Origin: Leptospira sanjuanensis
GTDB lineage: Bacteria > Spirochaetota > Leptospiria > Leptospirales > Leptospiraceae
Reading direction: 5' to 3'
Length of the DNA: 64,000 bases
NCBI RefSeq assembly: GCF_022267375.1
Contig: NZ_JAIZBH010000003.1
Span: forward strand, 22,953-86,952
This document shows positions 52,075 through 61,051 of this stretch, in pieces. The notes under the pieces are model-generated. The model searched no databases, had not been told where the DNA came from, and worked only from the letters and a program-made list of their open reading frames with translations. The position numbers were made by a program, and so were the translations under genes. How positions within the stretch are numbered: position 1 is the first letter of the stretch; each line of letters begins with the position of its first letter.

Positions 52075-55000
52075 ATGAAATTTCGTATTGTTAGAACTCT
52101 TATTTTCGGTATTTCAATTTTGTTTATTTTGAACTTTTCGTTTGTCGGGGGAGTTCGAAATTTTTTCAGCGCGGTCGCTTCAGCCTTTACCACAGGAATT
52201 CCGCAAAAGCTACCAGTCATTCAGGCGAACGAAGACGGCTCCGCTTCTACGTCAGTCTCCATCGAGCTTCCGCCCGGTACCAAAGGCGTGATTCCGGATC
52301 TTTCCCTCTCTTACAACTCGAACGGCGGCAACGGTATCGTCGGAATGGGTTGGAGTCTGAACGGAATTCATACGATTTCCAGAAATCCTTCCTACGGAAT
52401 CCAATACAACGGAACCGATCAATTTGTTTCCTCGCTTGCCGGTGAACTCGTGGACGTTAGCGGAAACCGATCCGAATTTCATTCCAGAAAAGAATCCTGG
52501 ATTCGTTTTGTTCCGCAAGGATCGTGCGGGGATGGGCCATGTTCTTGGGTTGCGACGGATAAAGACGGCAAACGATATAGTTTCGGCGGCACAGCGGATT
52601 CGAGAATTTCGGCGATCGGAAGAGGGGCGGGCTCTTTACGAGAATGGGCGTTGAATAGAGAAGAAGATTCTTTCGGAAACGGATACAACGTCACTTACAC
52701 CCCGGCTGATTCCACAAGCGGAGATTATTATCCGCAAAGAATTTCCTACAATAACAGAACGATCGATTTTACTTTTGAAAATAGAAACGATAAATATCCG
52801 AATTATTCGCAAGGTTCGATCGTTAGAACACAAAAGAGGCTCGATTCGATCGAGGTTTCGATTGCGGGAAGTTCATTTCGGAAGTATGATTTTGATTACG
52901 GATACGGTCCCGTTACGCATCGCTCCCTTCTGCAAACCATTAAAAGATCCGGTAGCAACGCCTTTGGTTCGGAAAGCTACGACGATCTTAGTTTTACATA
53001 TTCAGATCATGCGGGCCAGTTTTCGGTTTCCGGAGTGGATTCGGTCAACCGATCCAATCTTTTTCCCATGTCGGTTTATATTCCGGATGCAATCATGGAC
53101 ATTGCAAACGTTTATTTCAATCAAGAACTTCCGTATCACCCGACTGCAAAGGACATCAATGTGGACTTGGATATGCAGTATGTCGTTCGTATGCCGGTTC
53201 CCGATCGCAACGCTTGTAATCTTGGGTTAGCGGCTTGTCTTTGCGCCGCGTATCTTCCTTGTACGGGAGGAAATCCGGACGTATTTGCTTATGTTGCAGG
53301 CGCGTGCGTTTCTTTCGGTGGATGGGGAGGGATCAATGGTTGTTTAAATGGGAATGATGCCGCGTTAGTCGCCTGGATTCCCATGGACATCAATGGAGAC
53401 GGGATCGGTGATTTCGTTTCTTTAAACGGAGTTGAGAGTTCCGGTTCGGTTCATTTGTCCGCCAATATTCTTCGAGCGGGTTCGCCTTCTTCCGGAAACA
53501 TTAACAGTGCAAATCTTCCGATTTATTATAACACGTATTTTCAGACGGCGGATTTAAACGGAGACGGTCGTACGGATTTCGGGTATGAATCGGGCGGTAA
53601 ACTTTGGGCTGTGTATTCAACCGGAAGCGGTTTTTCTTCTCCCGTTGTATTCGGAAATGTGAATATAGACGGTGCTGTTCGAAATATGACTCAATTCAGT
53701 CCGTACGAATACAAGTTCGAATACTCGGCGAAGAATCCGACTCCGATCGCAAACGACAAATCTCTGAGAGATTTTTTTGCGGACGTCAACGGCGACGAAC
53801 TCGTCGACTTTGTTCACTACAACGGAGGAACCTTTTCGATTTATATCAATCGTAAAACCTACTTCGATAACGCGATCAACATCGCAGGGGACGCCGATTT
53901 CTTTTTGAACTTTATGCTGGATTTCAACGGGGACGGAAACGCCGATCACGTTCAATTGGTGCAAAATTACGATAACTCCGCTCTTATCGGACTGAAAGCT
54001 CAAAGAGACGCGCTTTCAAGTCAAATGGATACCATTCAACAGGAATATTATCGAGCGCAGGCTGTTGTTGATTTGATCGCGACCGGTAACAACGGGGCAA
54101 TCAATCCTATTGAGTTTCAATTTTTAATCGATTTTTACAATAACAACTGCGGTTTAGGTTGCCTTTTTACAATTTGGGCTCTTCAAGGTTCGAATAATGG
54201 CGCAAGTCTTACACCTTCCGATGCGGCAGTGTATTCCAACGATTTGCAAACGATTACAAGCAGTCGTATCAATCCTTTAGCACAGCAAAGTCAGGTGATC
54301 GCTTCTCAAATCGGTGCGATTGCGGCGTCGGGTCAAGGTGGCGCGTTTTATACTTTAAAGGTAAGATCGTTCCATCTTTCAAACGGAACTTCTTCGGTTC
54401 GGGTTTATTCTCTCGGCGGTTCGATCGATCCGAATAAGAGCACCGTGGCCGACGTAAACGGAGACGGGAATTTAGATTTCGTTACGTTTACCGGGACGCA
54501 GATTGCGGTTTCTCTTTTTCGGGGAGGTGATTTTGCAAGTCCCGTTTATAGCGGACTCAACTCGGGTGATTCTTCAAAGCTCGTTCAGTTTAATTTCGGC
54601 GACGTAAACGGAGACGGGTTGCCGGATTTGGTTTTGATGAATAAGGAGAATTCGCGGTATGAAACGTATCTTTCGCTTGGAGACGGATCGTTTGCAAGAA
54701 ACAACTCGTATTCCTTCGGAGGATTCTCCCTAAACGAATATACGGAAGCAAACGGTACGGAGCGGTCCGATACGTATCAGATCTGGCTGAACGATTTGAA
54801 CAACGACGGTATTTCCGATCTTACGGTCGGTTTTGTAAACGTGGATAAGACGTATGGAGCGGTTTCGTTTCGTTACAATGCGGCCAGAAGTTCGGGCGAA
54901 GATATGATTCTTTCCACTTCGAATAACTCAGGCGGTCAGAGATCCTTGGTTCAATATCAACTCAAGGATGCTCATGCGGGCGCGGTGAGCGTGGGTTCGG

Positions 55001-58000
55001 GAAATTATCCGAATATCCCGAGTGTCGGACCGGGCTTTCTTGCGGTCTCGACTACGCAAGAATTGGGAGCGGGGATCGTAAAGAATTCGAGTTATCAATA
55101 TACAAACCAAAGATACTTTTTAGGTTCGAGATCTGTTTCCAGAGGTTTGGGTTTTGCCTCCGTAAAAGAAACGGATCTTGGAACAAACTTTTATTCGATC
55201 ACCGATTATTTCCAAAACGATTACCGTTTAGCGGGATTTCCTCAATCGGAAAGAAGTTACAATGCGTTAGGAAATCTCATGAGTTCGACCACGAATTCTT
55301 CCTTTAGTTTTCCGAATCCGTTCGGAACGGAGATTGCCGTTCCGGGTAACGTCGTGTCGAACGATTATAACAACGGTGTTTTGACGACTTCGGTTTTAAA
55401 AACCTTCTCTTATGACTCGTTCGGGTTTAATACGAGCACTACCGAAGATTTCGGTTCGAACACGGTTACGAATACGACTCAAGTTTTGCACGATACGGCG
55501 GACTGGAGAATCGGAAGGGTTGTTAGAACGAAGAAGATCGTAGACGGAACGCTTGTCAGCGATACTTTGCGAACCTATTCCGGAGACAACGTCGTTACGC
55601 AGACTCAATTTGCGTCGAGCGGATTTTCGTTGGCTTCTAACTTTGCGTATGACTCTTTCGGTAATGTGATTTCGATTACGGAATCGTCCGGTGCAGTGAG
55701 CACAATTGCGTATGATTCTACCTTAAATTTTTATCCCGTCACGAAAACGAATGCGCTTGGACATGTTTCGACGAACGTTTTCGATACGGAACTTGGGGTT
55801 GAGATTTCGTCCACCGATCCGAACGGTGCGACTCATTCTAAAACGTATGATGCGTATGGTCGAATCTTGAGCGTAACGTATCCCGGCGAATCAAGTGCGA
55901 ACGAAACGTATGTGTATAACAATACCGGACTCTATGACCTAACAACACTGAGCAACAACGAATCTGTGACGAAGAATACGATCGATACGACGAGCGGGAA
56001 TACGAGCACGACTACGAAATATATCGATCCGCTTGGGAATACGATTCGGACCGAAAGCAACACTGCGGTGAGCGGAATTCTTTCGATCGAAGAAAGTTTT
56101 TACGATTACAACAAAGGGCAACTGATTAAAAAGTCGAACGAGTATTATTCAAACATTGCTCCTCAATATACGCTGTATCAATACAACGATCCTGACGGAG
56201 AATTGTCGACGATTACGGAGCCTCATTCTTTGGGAACAATTCAGACAAACATTACTCGTTCGGGACTTACTGAAACGAAGAACACGATCTATCCCGACGG
56301 GCAGACGAAGGGCGAGTCGATTACTAAGAACGCACTGGGTCAGGTGACGAGCAAGACGGTGCAGGGAAGAACGATCCAATACGCCTATTCCCCGTTTGGC
56401 GGATATGCGAGTATTACCGACCCGAGCGGACTTGTTACAAGTTTCGGTTACAACTCGGTTGGACAAAGAACTTCGACTCAAGATCCGAATTCGGGAACTA
56501 TTTCCTATTCATACGATGCGAATGGGAGGCTTTCGAGACAAACGGATGCGAGAGGGAAGTCGGTCAACTTTTCGTATGACCTGATGGGTCGAAACACTTC
56601 TCAAACTACAAACGGCCCGGAGGTTCCCGTTCAATTCGTATATGACGATTCTTCGGTTCCGTTTTCTTTGGGCAGGCTTACAAAGGTTACGGATGAGTCG
56701 GGTCAGACTGAATTCCGATACAATCAAAAAGGAAATCAAATTCAAAAGACCAAACGAGTAGACGACATCGTAGCGATCTTTAAAACGGATTACGATTCCT
56801 TAAACCGCCCGATCACGGAAACGTTACCTGATGGAACGAAACTTCACAACAACTACTCGACAAACGGAACGTTGTCGAATATCACGATGGATTCTGCAGA
56901 TGGGACGAGCGTTGGACATACTGTCGTGAGCTATCAAGGGCCGTATTTAAACGCGAACGGAGTTCCGTCCGTGCGGCGTGTAAGCGGGAACGGCGTAACG
57001 ATGGAAATCGGATTTGAACCGGTGGAAAAATTACCGGTGAGCATCCTTTCCACAAAACCGGATGGAAGCGTGATTGCGAATGCGGAACTGACGTATGACG
57101 CAAAGAACAACCTGACGAAGATCGACGACAAGTTGAATCCAAGTAGAACACAAAACTTTACATTGGACAATTTGAATCGAGTCACACAGGCGACTGGAAA
57201 ATACGGAACACAGAATTACAACTTTGCAACAAACGGAAACTTAACGCAAAAAGGCGCATATACTTTAGGATACGGGGATGGAACGCACGCAAATGCGGTG
57301 ACGACTGCAAACAGCCCGAGCACGGGAACGATGAATTACGGATACGATGCAAGCGGGAACATGACTTCGAGGAACGGGGATACACTCCGTTACAACAGCT
57401 ATGGCAAGTTGATTGAAATTACACCGTATGGAACGAGTAGTTCGATCTTGAATACATACGACTATGCCGGAAGTAGAATCAAGTCAGAATCTCAGATTTC
57501 CCTTGTGACGACATATACGTTGGGATCGAACTACGAGATCGTAAGAAATCCCGGCCAACCGGAAAGGCATACATTGTATGTGAGGGGATTGCAAGGAGAC
57601 TTGGTCGCTCAGTGGACGAGGGATGATGCAACGTTGCAGTTGGCCCAAATGGAAGAAACTCCGGAGTCAAGCAGTTCTTCGATTGGACAGTTTGTCGGGA
57701 GAATTGTAGGAACTGCTACGGAACCGTTTTGCAAGGACGTAGCGATTGACTGTGCAGACTATTACAAAAACCGAATCAAGGACCGAGTAAGTTCCGTATT
57801 CGGCTACTCGGAGTTATTCCAAGAAGGAGTTCCCACAAAAGTTTACAACGCGTTTTACTTTTTGCTTCTTTTAACCGTTCTTTATCTTTCTTACCCTTAT
57901 TTCTTGAAGGGGAACGAACTACTCCAAAGACTTTCCTGGCAGGGTGTTGGAACTCCAGCGGCGCTCGTCGCACTGTTTGTCGTAACATCGATTCCGGGTT

Positions 58001-59046
58001 GTGGAGTTTTACCTGGTTCCGGAGGCAAAGAAGGCGATCCTCCTTGGGTGTTGGCAATGGGAGCGAATGTAAATCCGGGAACACCGAGCATTCAAAACCC
58101 AAATGCAGGAACGACAGGGGGAGGCAATGTCGGTGGAACACCAGTGAACGGAATGTATTTCTATCACCCGGATCATCTTGGTTCAATCAACATGATAACG
58201 GACGGATACGGAAACCCTGCGAGCGGACCTGAACCCGGAGTGAGTTACGTATCTTACGAGCCTTACGGTTCTATCAACCGAACCGACTCTTACGGACCTG
58301 ATATATTCCGTTACAAATACACCGGTCAGATCGAAGACAAAGAAACCGGGCTTTACTATTACAAGTCGAGATACTACGAACCTATATTAGGAAGGTTTTT
58401 ACAAGCGGACTCGATTGTTGTTCCTGAATCAATGAGTGGAATGAATCGTTATATGTATGTTGATGGGAATCCTGTGAACTACCGTGATCCGAGTGGGCAT
58501 CTCACTGGGCCTGGTATAATGCACATGGTGAATCGAATTATCGGTCATGCGATTGGTAAGAATTTTCATAATGGGAATAGCCCTAGTATTAAAAGTATTG
58601 GTAAAGATTTAAACCGGAGCATGTTAAAGAAAAATTTAACAAAAGGATTATATAAAAATCTCAAAAAGCTCGGTAAATGGACTCAGAAAGCGTTTTTCCT
58701 AAGGAGTTATAAAAGTAAATTAAATAAACTTAGGCATAAAGAAGAAATGACATTAGTAGGTTGTCAAGTGTTGGGCAAGGCATTTGGTTTTAATGAAGAG
58801 AGTATTAGCAGCTGTCAAGCGATGGCGATTGACGATTTTAGTAAATCGGTAGACGAATTGAATCGCGATTATTACGGTGATCCAGATTACCAACGTGATC
58901 CAGAAGATCCTAATGACCTCGCTGAGATTTATGGAGTTATCTTTATTTCTAAATATATTATAGATTGCGATTTAAAAGGGCAAGACGGATACTCCTCTTC
59001 GGGTAGTCAATTTTGCCAAGGTATAGACAAAGGGAGGGAAAATTGA
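52075..59046 (+). CDS. Giant SpvB/FG-GAP/Rhs polymorphic toxin-type protein
   Basis: About 2323 residues from ATG 52075. A signal-like N-terminus (RTLIFGISILFILNFSFVGG) precedes a SpvB/TcaC-type domain (PGTKGVIPDLSLSYNSNGGN, GIVGMGWSLNGIHTISRNPS). FG-GAP/VCBS motifs follow (DINGDGIGDF, DLNGDGRTDF, DVNGDELVDF, DFNGDGNADH, DVNGDGNLDF, DVNGDGLPDL, DLNNDGISDL). YD repeats start near residue 1250 (KTYDAYGRILSVTYPGES). Two hydrophobic segments lie at about 1924-1983. The Rhs core near 2029-2140 has YFYHPDHLGSINMITDGYG and GLYYYKSRYYEPILGRF. DPSGH marks the autoproteolytic site; the tip is about 181 aa and unrelated to known toxins by eye. Likely exported, cell-contact or insecticidal-type complex. 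Confidence 0.9.
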   Translation: MKFRIVRTLIFGISILFILNFSFVGGVRNFFSAVASAFTTGIPQKLPVIQANEDGSASTSVSIELPPGTKGVIPDLSLSYNSNGGNGIVGMGWSLNGIHTISRNPSYGIQYNGTDQFVSSLAGELVDVSGNRSEFHSRKESWIRFVPQGSCGDGPCSWVATDKDGKRYSFGGTADSRISAIGRGAGSLREWALNREEDSFGNGYNVTYTPADSTSGDYYPQRISYNNRTIDFTFENRNDKYPNYSQGSIVRTQKRLDSIEVSIAGSSFRKYDFDYGYGPVTHRSLLQTIKRSGSNAFGSESYDDLSFTYSDHAGQFSVSGVDSVNRSNLFPMSVYIPDAIMDIANVYFNQELPYHPTAKDINVDLDMQYVVRMPVPDRNACNLGLAACLCAAYLPCTGGNPDVFAYVAGACVSFGGWGGINGCLNGNDAALVAWIPMDINGDGIGDFVSLNGVESSGSVHLSANILRAGSPSSGNINSANLPIYYNTYFQTADLNGDGRTDFGYESGGKLWAVYSTGSGFSSPVVFGNVNIDGAVRNMTQFSPYEYKFEYSAKNPTPIANDKSLRDFFADVNGDELVDFVHYNGGTFSIYINRKTYFDNAINIAGDADFFLNFMLDFNGDGNADHVQLVQNYDNSALIGLKAQRDALSSQMDTIQQEYYRAQAVVDLIATGNNGAINPIEFQFLIDFYNNNCGLGCLFTIWALQGSNNGASLTPSDAAVYSNDLQTITSSRINPLAQQSQVIASQIGAIAASGQGGAFYTLKVRSFHLSNGTSSVRVYSLGGSIDPNKSTVADVNGDGNLDFVTFTGTQIAVSLFRGGDFASPVYSGLNSGDSSKLVQFNFGDVNGDGLPDLVLMNKENSRYETYLSLGDGSFARNNSYSFGGFSLNEYTEANGTERSDTYQIWLNDLNNDGISDLTVGFVNVDKTYGAVSFRYNAARSSGEDMILSTSNNSGGQRSLVQYQLKDAHAGAVSVGSGNYPNIPSVGPGFLAVSTTQELGAGIVKNSSYQYTNQRYFLGSRSVSRGLGFASVKETDLGTNFYSITDYFQNDYRLAGFPQSERSYNALGNLMSSTTNSSFSFPNPFGTEIAVPGNVVSNDYNNGVLTTSVLKTFSYDSFGFNTSTTEDFGSNTVTNTTQVLHDTADWRIGRVVRTKKIVDGTLVSDTLRTYSGDNVVTQTQFASSGFSLASNFAYDSFGNVISITESSGAVSTIAYDSTLNFYPVTKTNALGHVSTNVFDTELGVEISSTDPNGATHSKTYDAYGRILSVTYPGESSANETYVYNNTGLYDLTTLSNNESVTKNTIDTTSGNTSTTTKYIDPLGNTIRTESNTAVSGILSIEESFYDYNKGQLIKKSNEYYSNIAPQYTLYQYNDPDGELSTITEPHSLGTIQTNITRSGLTETKNTIYPDGQTKGESITKNALGQVTSKTVQGRTIQYAYSPFGGYASITDPSGLVTSFGYNSVGQRTSTQDPNSGTISYSYDANGRLSRQTDARGKSVNFSYDLMGRNTSQTTNGPEVPVQFVYDDSSVPFSLGRLTKVTDESGQTEFRYNQKGNQIQKTKRVDDIVAIFKTDYDSLNRPITETLPDGTKLHNNYSTNGTLSNITMDSADGTSVGHTVVSYQGPYLNANGVPSVRRVSGNGVTMEIGFEPVEKLPVSILSTKPDGSVIANAELTYDAKNNLTKIDDKLNPSRTQNFTLDNLNRVTQATGKYGTQNYNFATNGNLTQKGAYTLGYGDGTHANAVTTANSPSTGTMNYGYDASGNMTSRNGDTLRYNSYGKLIEITPYGTSSSILNTYDYAGSRIKSESQISLVTTYTLGSNYEIVRNPGQPERHTLYVRGLQGDLVAQWTRDDATLQLAQMEETPESSSSSIGQFVGRIVGTATEPFCKDVAIDCADYYKNRIKDRVSSVFGYSELFQEGVPTKVYNAFYFLLLLTVLYLSYPYFLKGNELLQRLSWQGVGTPAALVALFVVTSIPGCGVLPGSGGKEGDPPWVLAMGANVNPGTPSIQNPNAGTTGGGNVGGTPVNGMYFYHPDHLGSINMITDGYGNPASGPEPGVSYVSYEPYGSINRTDSYGPDIFRYKYTGQIEDKETGLYYYKSRYYEPILGRFLQADSIVVPESMSGMNRYMYVDGNPVNYRDPSGHLTGPGIMHMVNRIIGHAIGKNFHNGNSPSIKSIGKDLNRSMLKKNLTKGLYKNLKKLGKWTQKAFFLRSYKSKLNKLRHKEEMTLVGCQVLGKAFGFNEESISSCQAMAIDDFSKSVDELNRDYYGDPDYQRDPEDPNDLAEIYGVIFISKYIIDCDLKGQDGYSSSGSQFCQGIDKGREN
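56812..58559 (+). repeat. Rhs core repeat, copy 1
   Basis: About 1.75 kb nearly identical to 61052-62799 (constant offset 4240 bp), with scattered point differences. Starts at the phrase ITETLPDGTKLHNNYS and ends about 70 nt past DPSGH, where the two tips diverge. Confidence 0.95.
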
Positions 59047-59618
59047 AAACTTCAAAATTAGTATATAAAGTCGGTGGTAAATATTTAGTTAGCAATGCTG
59101 TTGTGTTTGTGAAAAAGTTGATCAGGCTTTCGTTAATTGTATTACTTTTAGCCCAAGCTGGCTGTGTGAAGCCATCTGATAAATCTGCGGGGGATGACCA
59201 TTCGGTTATATTGTCGCTTATAGGATTTACTTTGATGACTGTGCAGCAAGGACCTTGCGGGAAGTATGTAACAGTTAGTTCTTCGCCTCAAAATTTAAAT
59301 TTCGTTCCTTATGTAAATTCAGGAGTTAATTTTTCAGGTGCTATTGTATACATGCCAAATGTAAGAACGAATAATAAGTTGCTCCTATGTTCGAACGCAA
59401 ATGTAAACTTTTATCAGTCAGCAAATTTTGTTATGAGGTCAGATAATAATTGTACTGCGGGTATTACAAATACACCAAAAGTAAACAATGTTCTCGGAGC
59501 CAATACGTTGATTGGAAGCTGTTATTCGTATCCGATTCAAATTGATGGATCCTTTACTTTGTCAGTTTTTATTGAAGGCAATGGGTTTCCAGAAGATGCA
59601 AAAGTCTATTTGCAATAG
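59043..59618 (+). CDS. Lipoprotein downstream of the Rhs tip
   Basis: TTG start at 59043 with AGGGAGG 6 nt upstream and overlap of the Rhs stop (TTGA); a longer ATG at 59013 is in the Rhs tip. Signal with lipobox LLLAQAGC, then KPSDKSAGDDHSVI. Mature ~150 residues with several Cys (QQGPCGK, LLLCSNAN, NNCTAG, SCYSYP) and beta-rich. Directly coupled to Rhs, so a partner or immunity protein is plausible; a lipoprotein could protect against a periplasmic toxin. Family unknown. Confidence 0.65.
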   Translation: MKTSKLVYKVGGKYLVSNAVVFVKKLIRLSLIVLLLAQAGCVKPSDKSAGDDHSVILSLIGFTLMTVQQGPCGKYVTVSSSPQNLNFVPYVNSGVNFSGAIVYMPNVRTNNKLLLCSNANVNFYQSANFVMRSDNNCTAGITNTPKVNNVLGANTLIGSCYSYPIQIDGSFTLSVFIEGNGFPEDAKVYLQ

Positions 59619-59628
59619 AGAGACTGCT

Positions 59629-60426
59629 ATGGGCTGCATTAAATATTCAATATATATAATATTTTTTTTCGTAACTTTGAATGCAATTCATGCAGATAAA
59701 GATTCGAGCTTCCGCAAAAAGGGGGCCATTGCTATTACTGCAACACCATTATTCGGTAAAGAAGTAGAGGGTGTTGATAGAAGTACGAATAATTACCTGG
59801 GGTTTAAGTCGCACAATTTTCAATATGGCAGGTATGCAATTGATCTTTCTTATAGTTTTATCGATAATTTATCGGTTGGGCTTCGATACTTTGAAGTTAG
59901 GAACCAAAAAAACAAAATTTCTTACCCTGATTTCCCGACTGTTCCATTAAATCCGGAAAATTATTCAAATTCATATGAATACGAACTAAGATATAGACAA
60001 CCGGCTGCTGAATTGTTTATCAACTACTTCCCGTTTTCAGGGAATGATTTCTTTATTACTTTACTTTCAGGGAGAACTGCTGGGACGATCGAGAGCTATC
60101 ATAAGAATGATTTGATGTCAAATTCGTCCGCATCGAAAATCATGACACATGAATATCCTTCTTCTGTCCGGGTTACGAACGACCCTATGATGTATTTAGG
60201 GATGGGCATTGGTTATCGTTGGAAAATTTTAGAAACTCTTTTAATAGATGCTTCTTATGATTTTAAATCGCCTAGCAAGAGAAAGGAATATATTTCTGTT
60301 AATGATGATTTATTTCTCTTGGCTCTGATGCCTAATTCTGGCAGTGCAATTCAAACTATTCAAATATCCTCGCCAACGTTAAAGTCAGTGCAAAGTTTTT
60401 ACCTAAGATTAGGAATTGCATTCTGA
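59629..60426 (+). CDS. Beta-barrel outer-membrane protein
   Basis: 265 residues from ATG 59629, which follows a signal pattern (KYSIYIIFFFVTLNAIHA). Strands with alternating aromatic residues (YAIDLSYSFIDNLSVGLRYF, NSYEYELRYRQPAAELFINY, YLGMGIGYRWKILETLLIDA) and a C-terminal RLGIAF ending in Phe, typical of OMPs. Third gene of the Rhs cluster; role in secretion or accessory function unknown. Confidence 0.75.
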   Translation: MGCIKYSIYIIFFFVTLNAIHADKDSSFRKKGAIAITATPLFGKEVEGVDRSTNNYLGFKSHNFQYGRYAIDLSYSFIDNLSVGLRYFEVRNQKNKISYPDFPTVPLNPENYSNSYEYELRYRQPAAELFINYFPFSGNDFFITLLSGRTAGTIESYHKNDLMSNSSASKIMTHEYPSSVRVTNDPMMYLGMGIGYRWKILETLLIDASYDFKSPSKRKEYISVNDDLFLLALMPNSGSAIQTIQISSPTLKSVQSFYLRLGIAF

Positions 60427-60574
60427 ATTTATGCAATTGCAATACTTGTCTTCTGATGGAGTGGTCTTTTCGTATGAGCTAAAAAGATTCTTGATGGAAG
60501 AAAAATCGTCCTAAGAAAAAAACTGCATCAAGGATCGATGCGTAGGAATCTCAGAAGCAGCATAAATTTTTCGT
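60427..60574. other. Intergenic region with GGATCGATGCGT repeat
   Basis: Non-coding. GGATCGATGCGT at 60532-60543 recurs at 60943-60954; each copy is followed by a similar segment (GGAATCTCAGAAGC and GGATTTCTGAGAAGC) and then a gene start. A short TTTTCGTATGA also repeats at both ends of the gap. Probably a recombination trace or a shared upstream region of Rhs cassettes. Confidence 0.5.
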
Positions 60575-60904
60575 ATGAAAAGATTTATTTTAATAATTTT
60601 TATAGGATTTGAATATTGTGAAGCCTATCGTCCTTATTACAATGAGTCTGTAAATTATTCAATCTCTGATAATCGAAAAATGAATTATACTGATAATGCA
60701 AATAAAGAAAAAATTAAAAATTGCAACATTCGTTTGGGTCGCTGTTTGGCAAAATGCGATAGTCGATATCCAGAATATTCAAAAGCAATAGACCCCCTCC
60801 ATGCGGAATGTCGAGATGATTGTGTAATTCGATTAAAAAATGAAGAGGGTTGCATGATCTTTTATCAGTCAAGCCGTCGAGTAATCCATAAGCCTGGGTG
60901 GTAA
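60575..60904 (+). CDS. Cys-rich secreted protein, copy 1
   Basis: 109 residues. Signal (ILIIFIGFEYCEA), then NCNIRLGRCLAKCDSRYPEY, AECRDDCVIRLKNEEGCMIF, then YQSSRRVIHKPG. Nine Cys in all, eight of them after the signal cleavage region. Paralogue of 63622-63978 (CNLEFEKCLKKCDKEY, AACKNSCVGKYEFKEGC, LIIFQSRTRRIYR). One copy precedes and the other follows the orphan Rhs tip; the intervening genes make strict pairing uncertain. Candidate immunity or tip-associated factor. Confidence 0.65.
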   Translation: MKRFILIIFIGFEYCEAYRPYYNESVNYSISDNRKMNYTDNANKEKIKNCNIRLGRCLAKCDSRYPEYSKAIDPLHAECRDDCVIRLKNEEGCMIFYQSSRRVIHKPGW

Positions 60905-60942
60905 GCTTAGTTAAGAAGAACAGGGTCAGTTTCCCGCGTTAG

Positions 60943-61051
60943 GGATCGATGCGTGGTCAAGTTATTGGATTTCTGAGAAGCGATGAGAACTAATAAACAC
61001 AATAACTTGACCGAAGCGGAGAGCCCGGGCCGCGTAGCGGCAACGCCCGTA
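60943..61051. repeat. Junction upstream of the orphan Rhs tip
   Basis: Contains GGATCGATGCGT (60943-60954), a perfect 13-bp inverted repeat (GGTCAAGTTATTG 60955-60967 with CAATAACTTGACC 61000-61012; the orphan start ATG 60983 lies in the loop), and a G/C-rich stretch (CCCGGGCCGCGTAGCGGC, 61024-61041) unlike the flanks. It ends at the point where identity to the main Rhs gene starts (61052). Possible recombination junction. Confidence 0.6.

Noticed and set aside
57776..58186. 136-aa ORF antisense in the Rhs core (also at 62016-62426)
   Set aside because: Conserved only because the DNA is duplicated; no independent coding evidence.
60427..60574. Remnant insertion sequence
   Set aside because: Short repeats are present but no transposase fragment or clear terminal inverted repeats.
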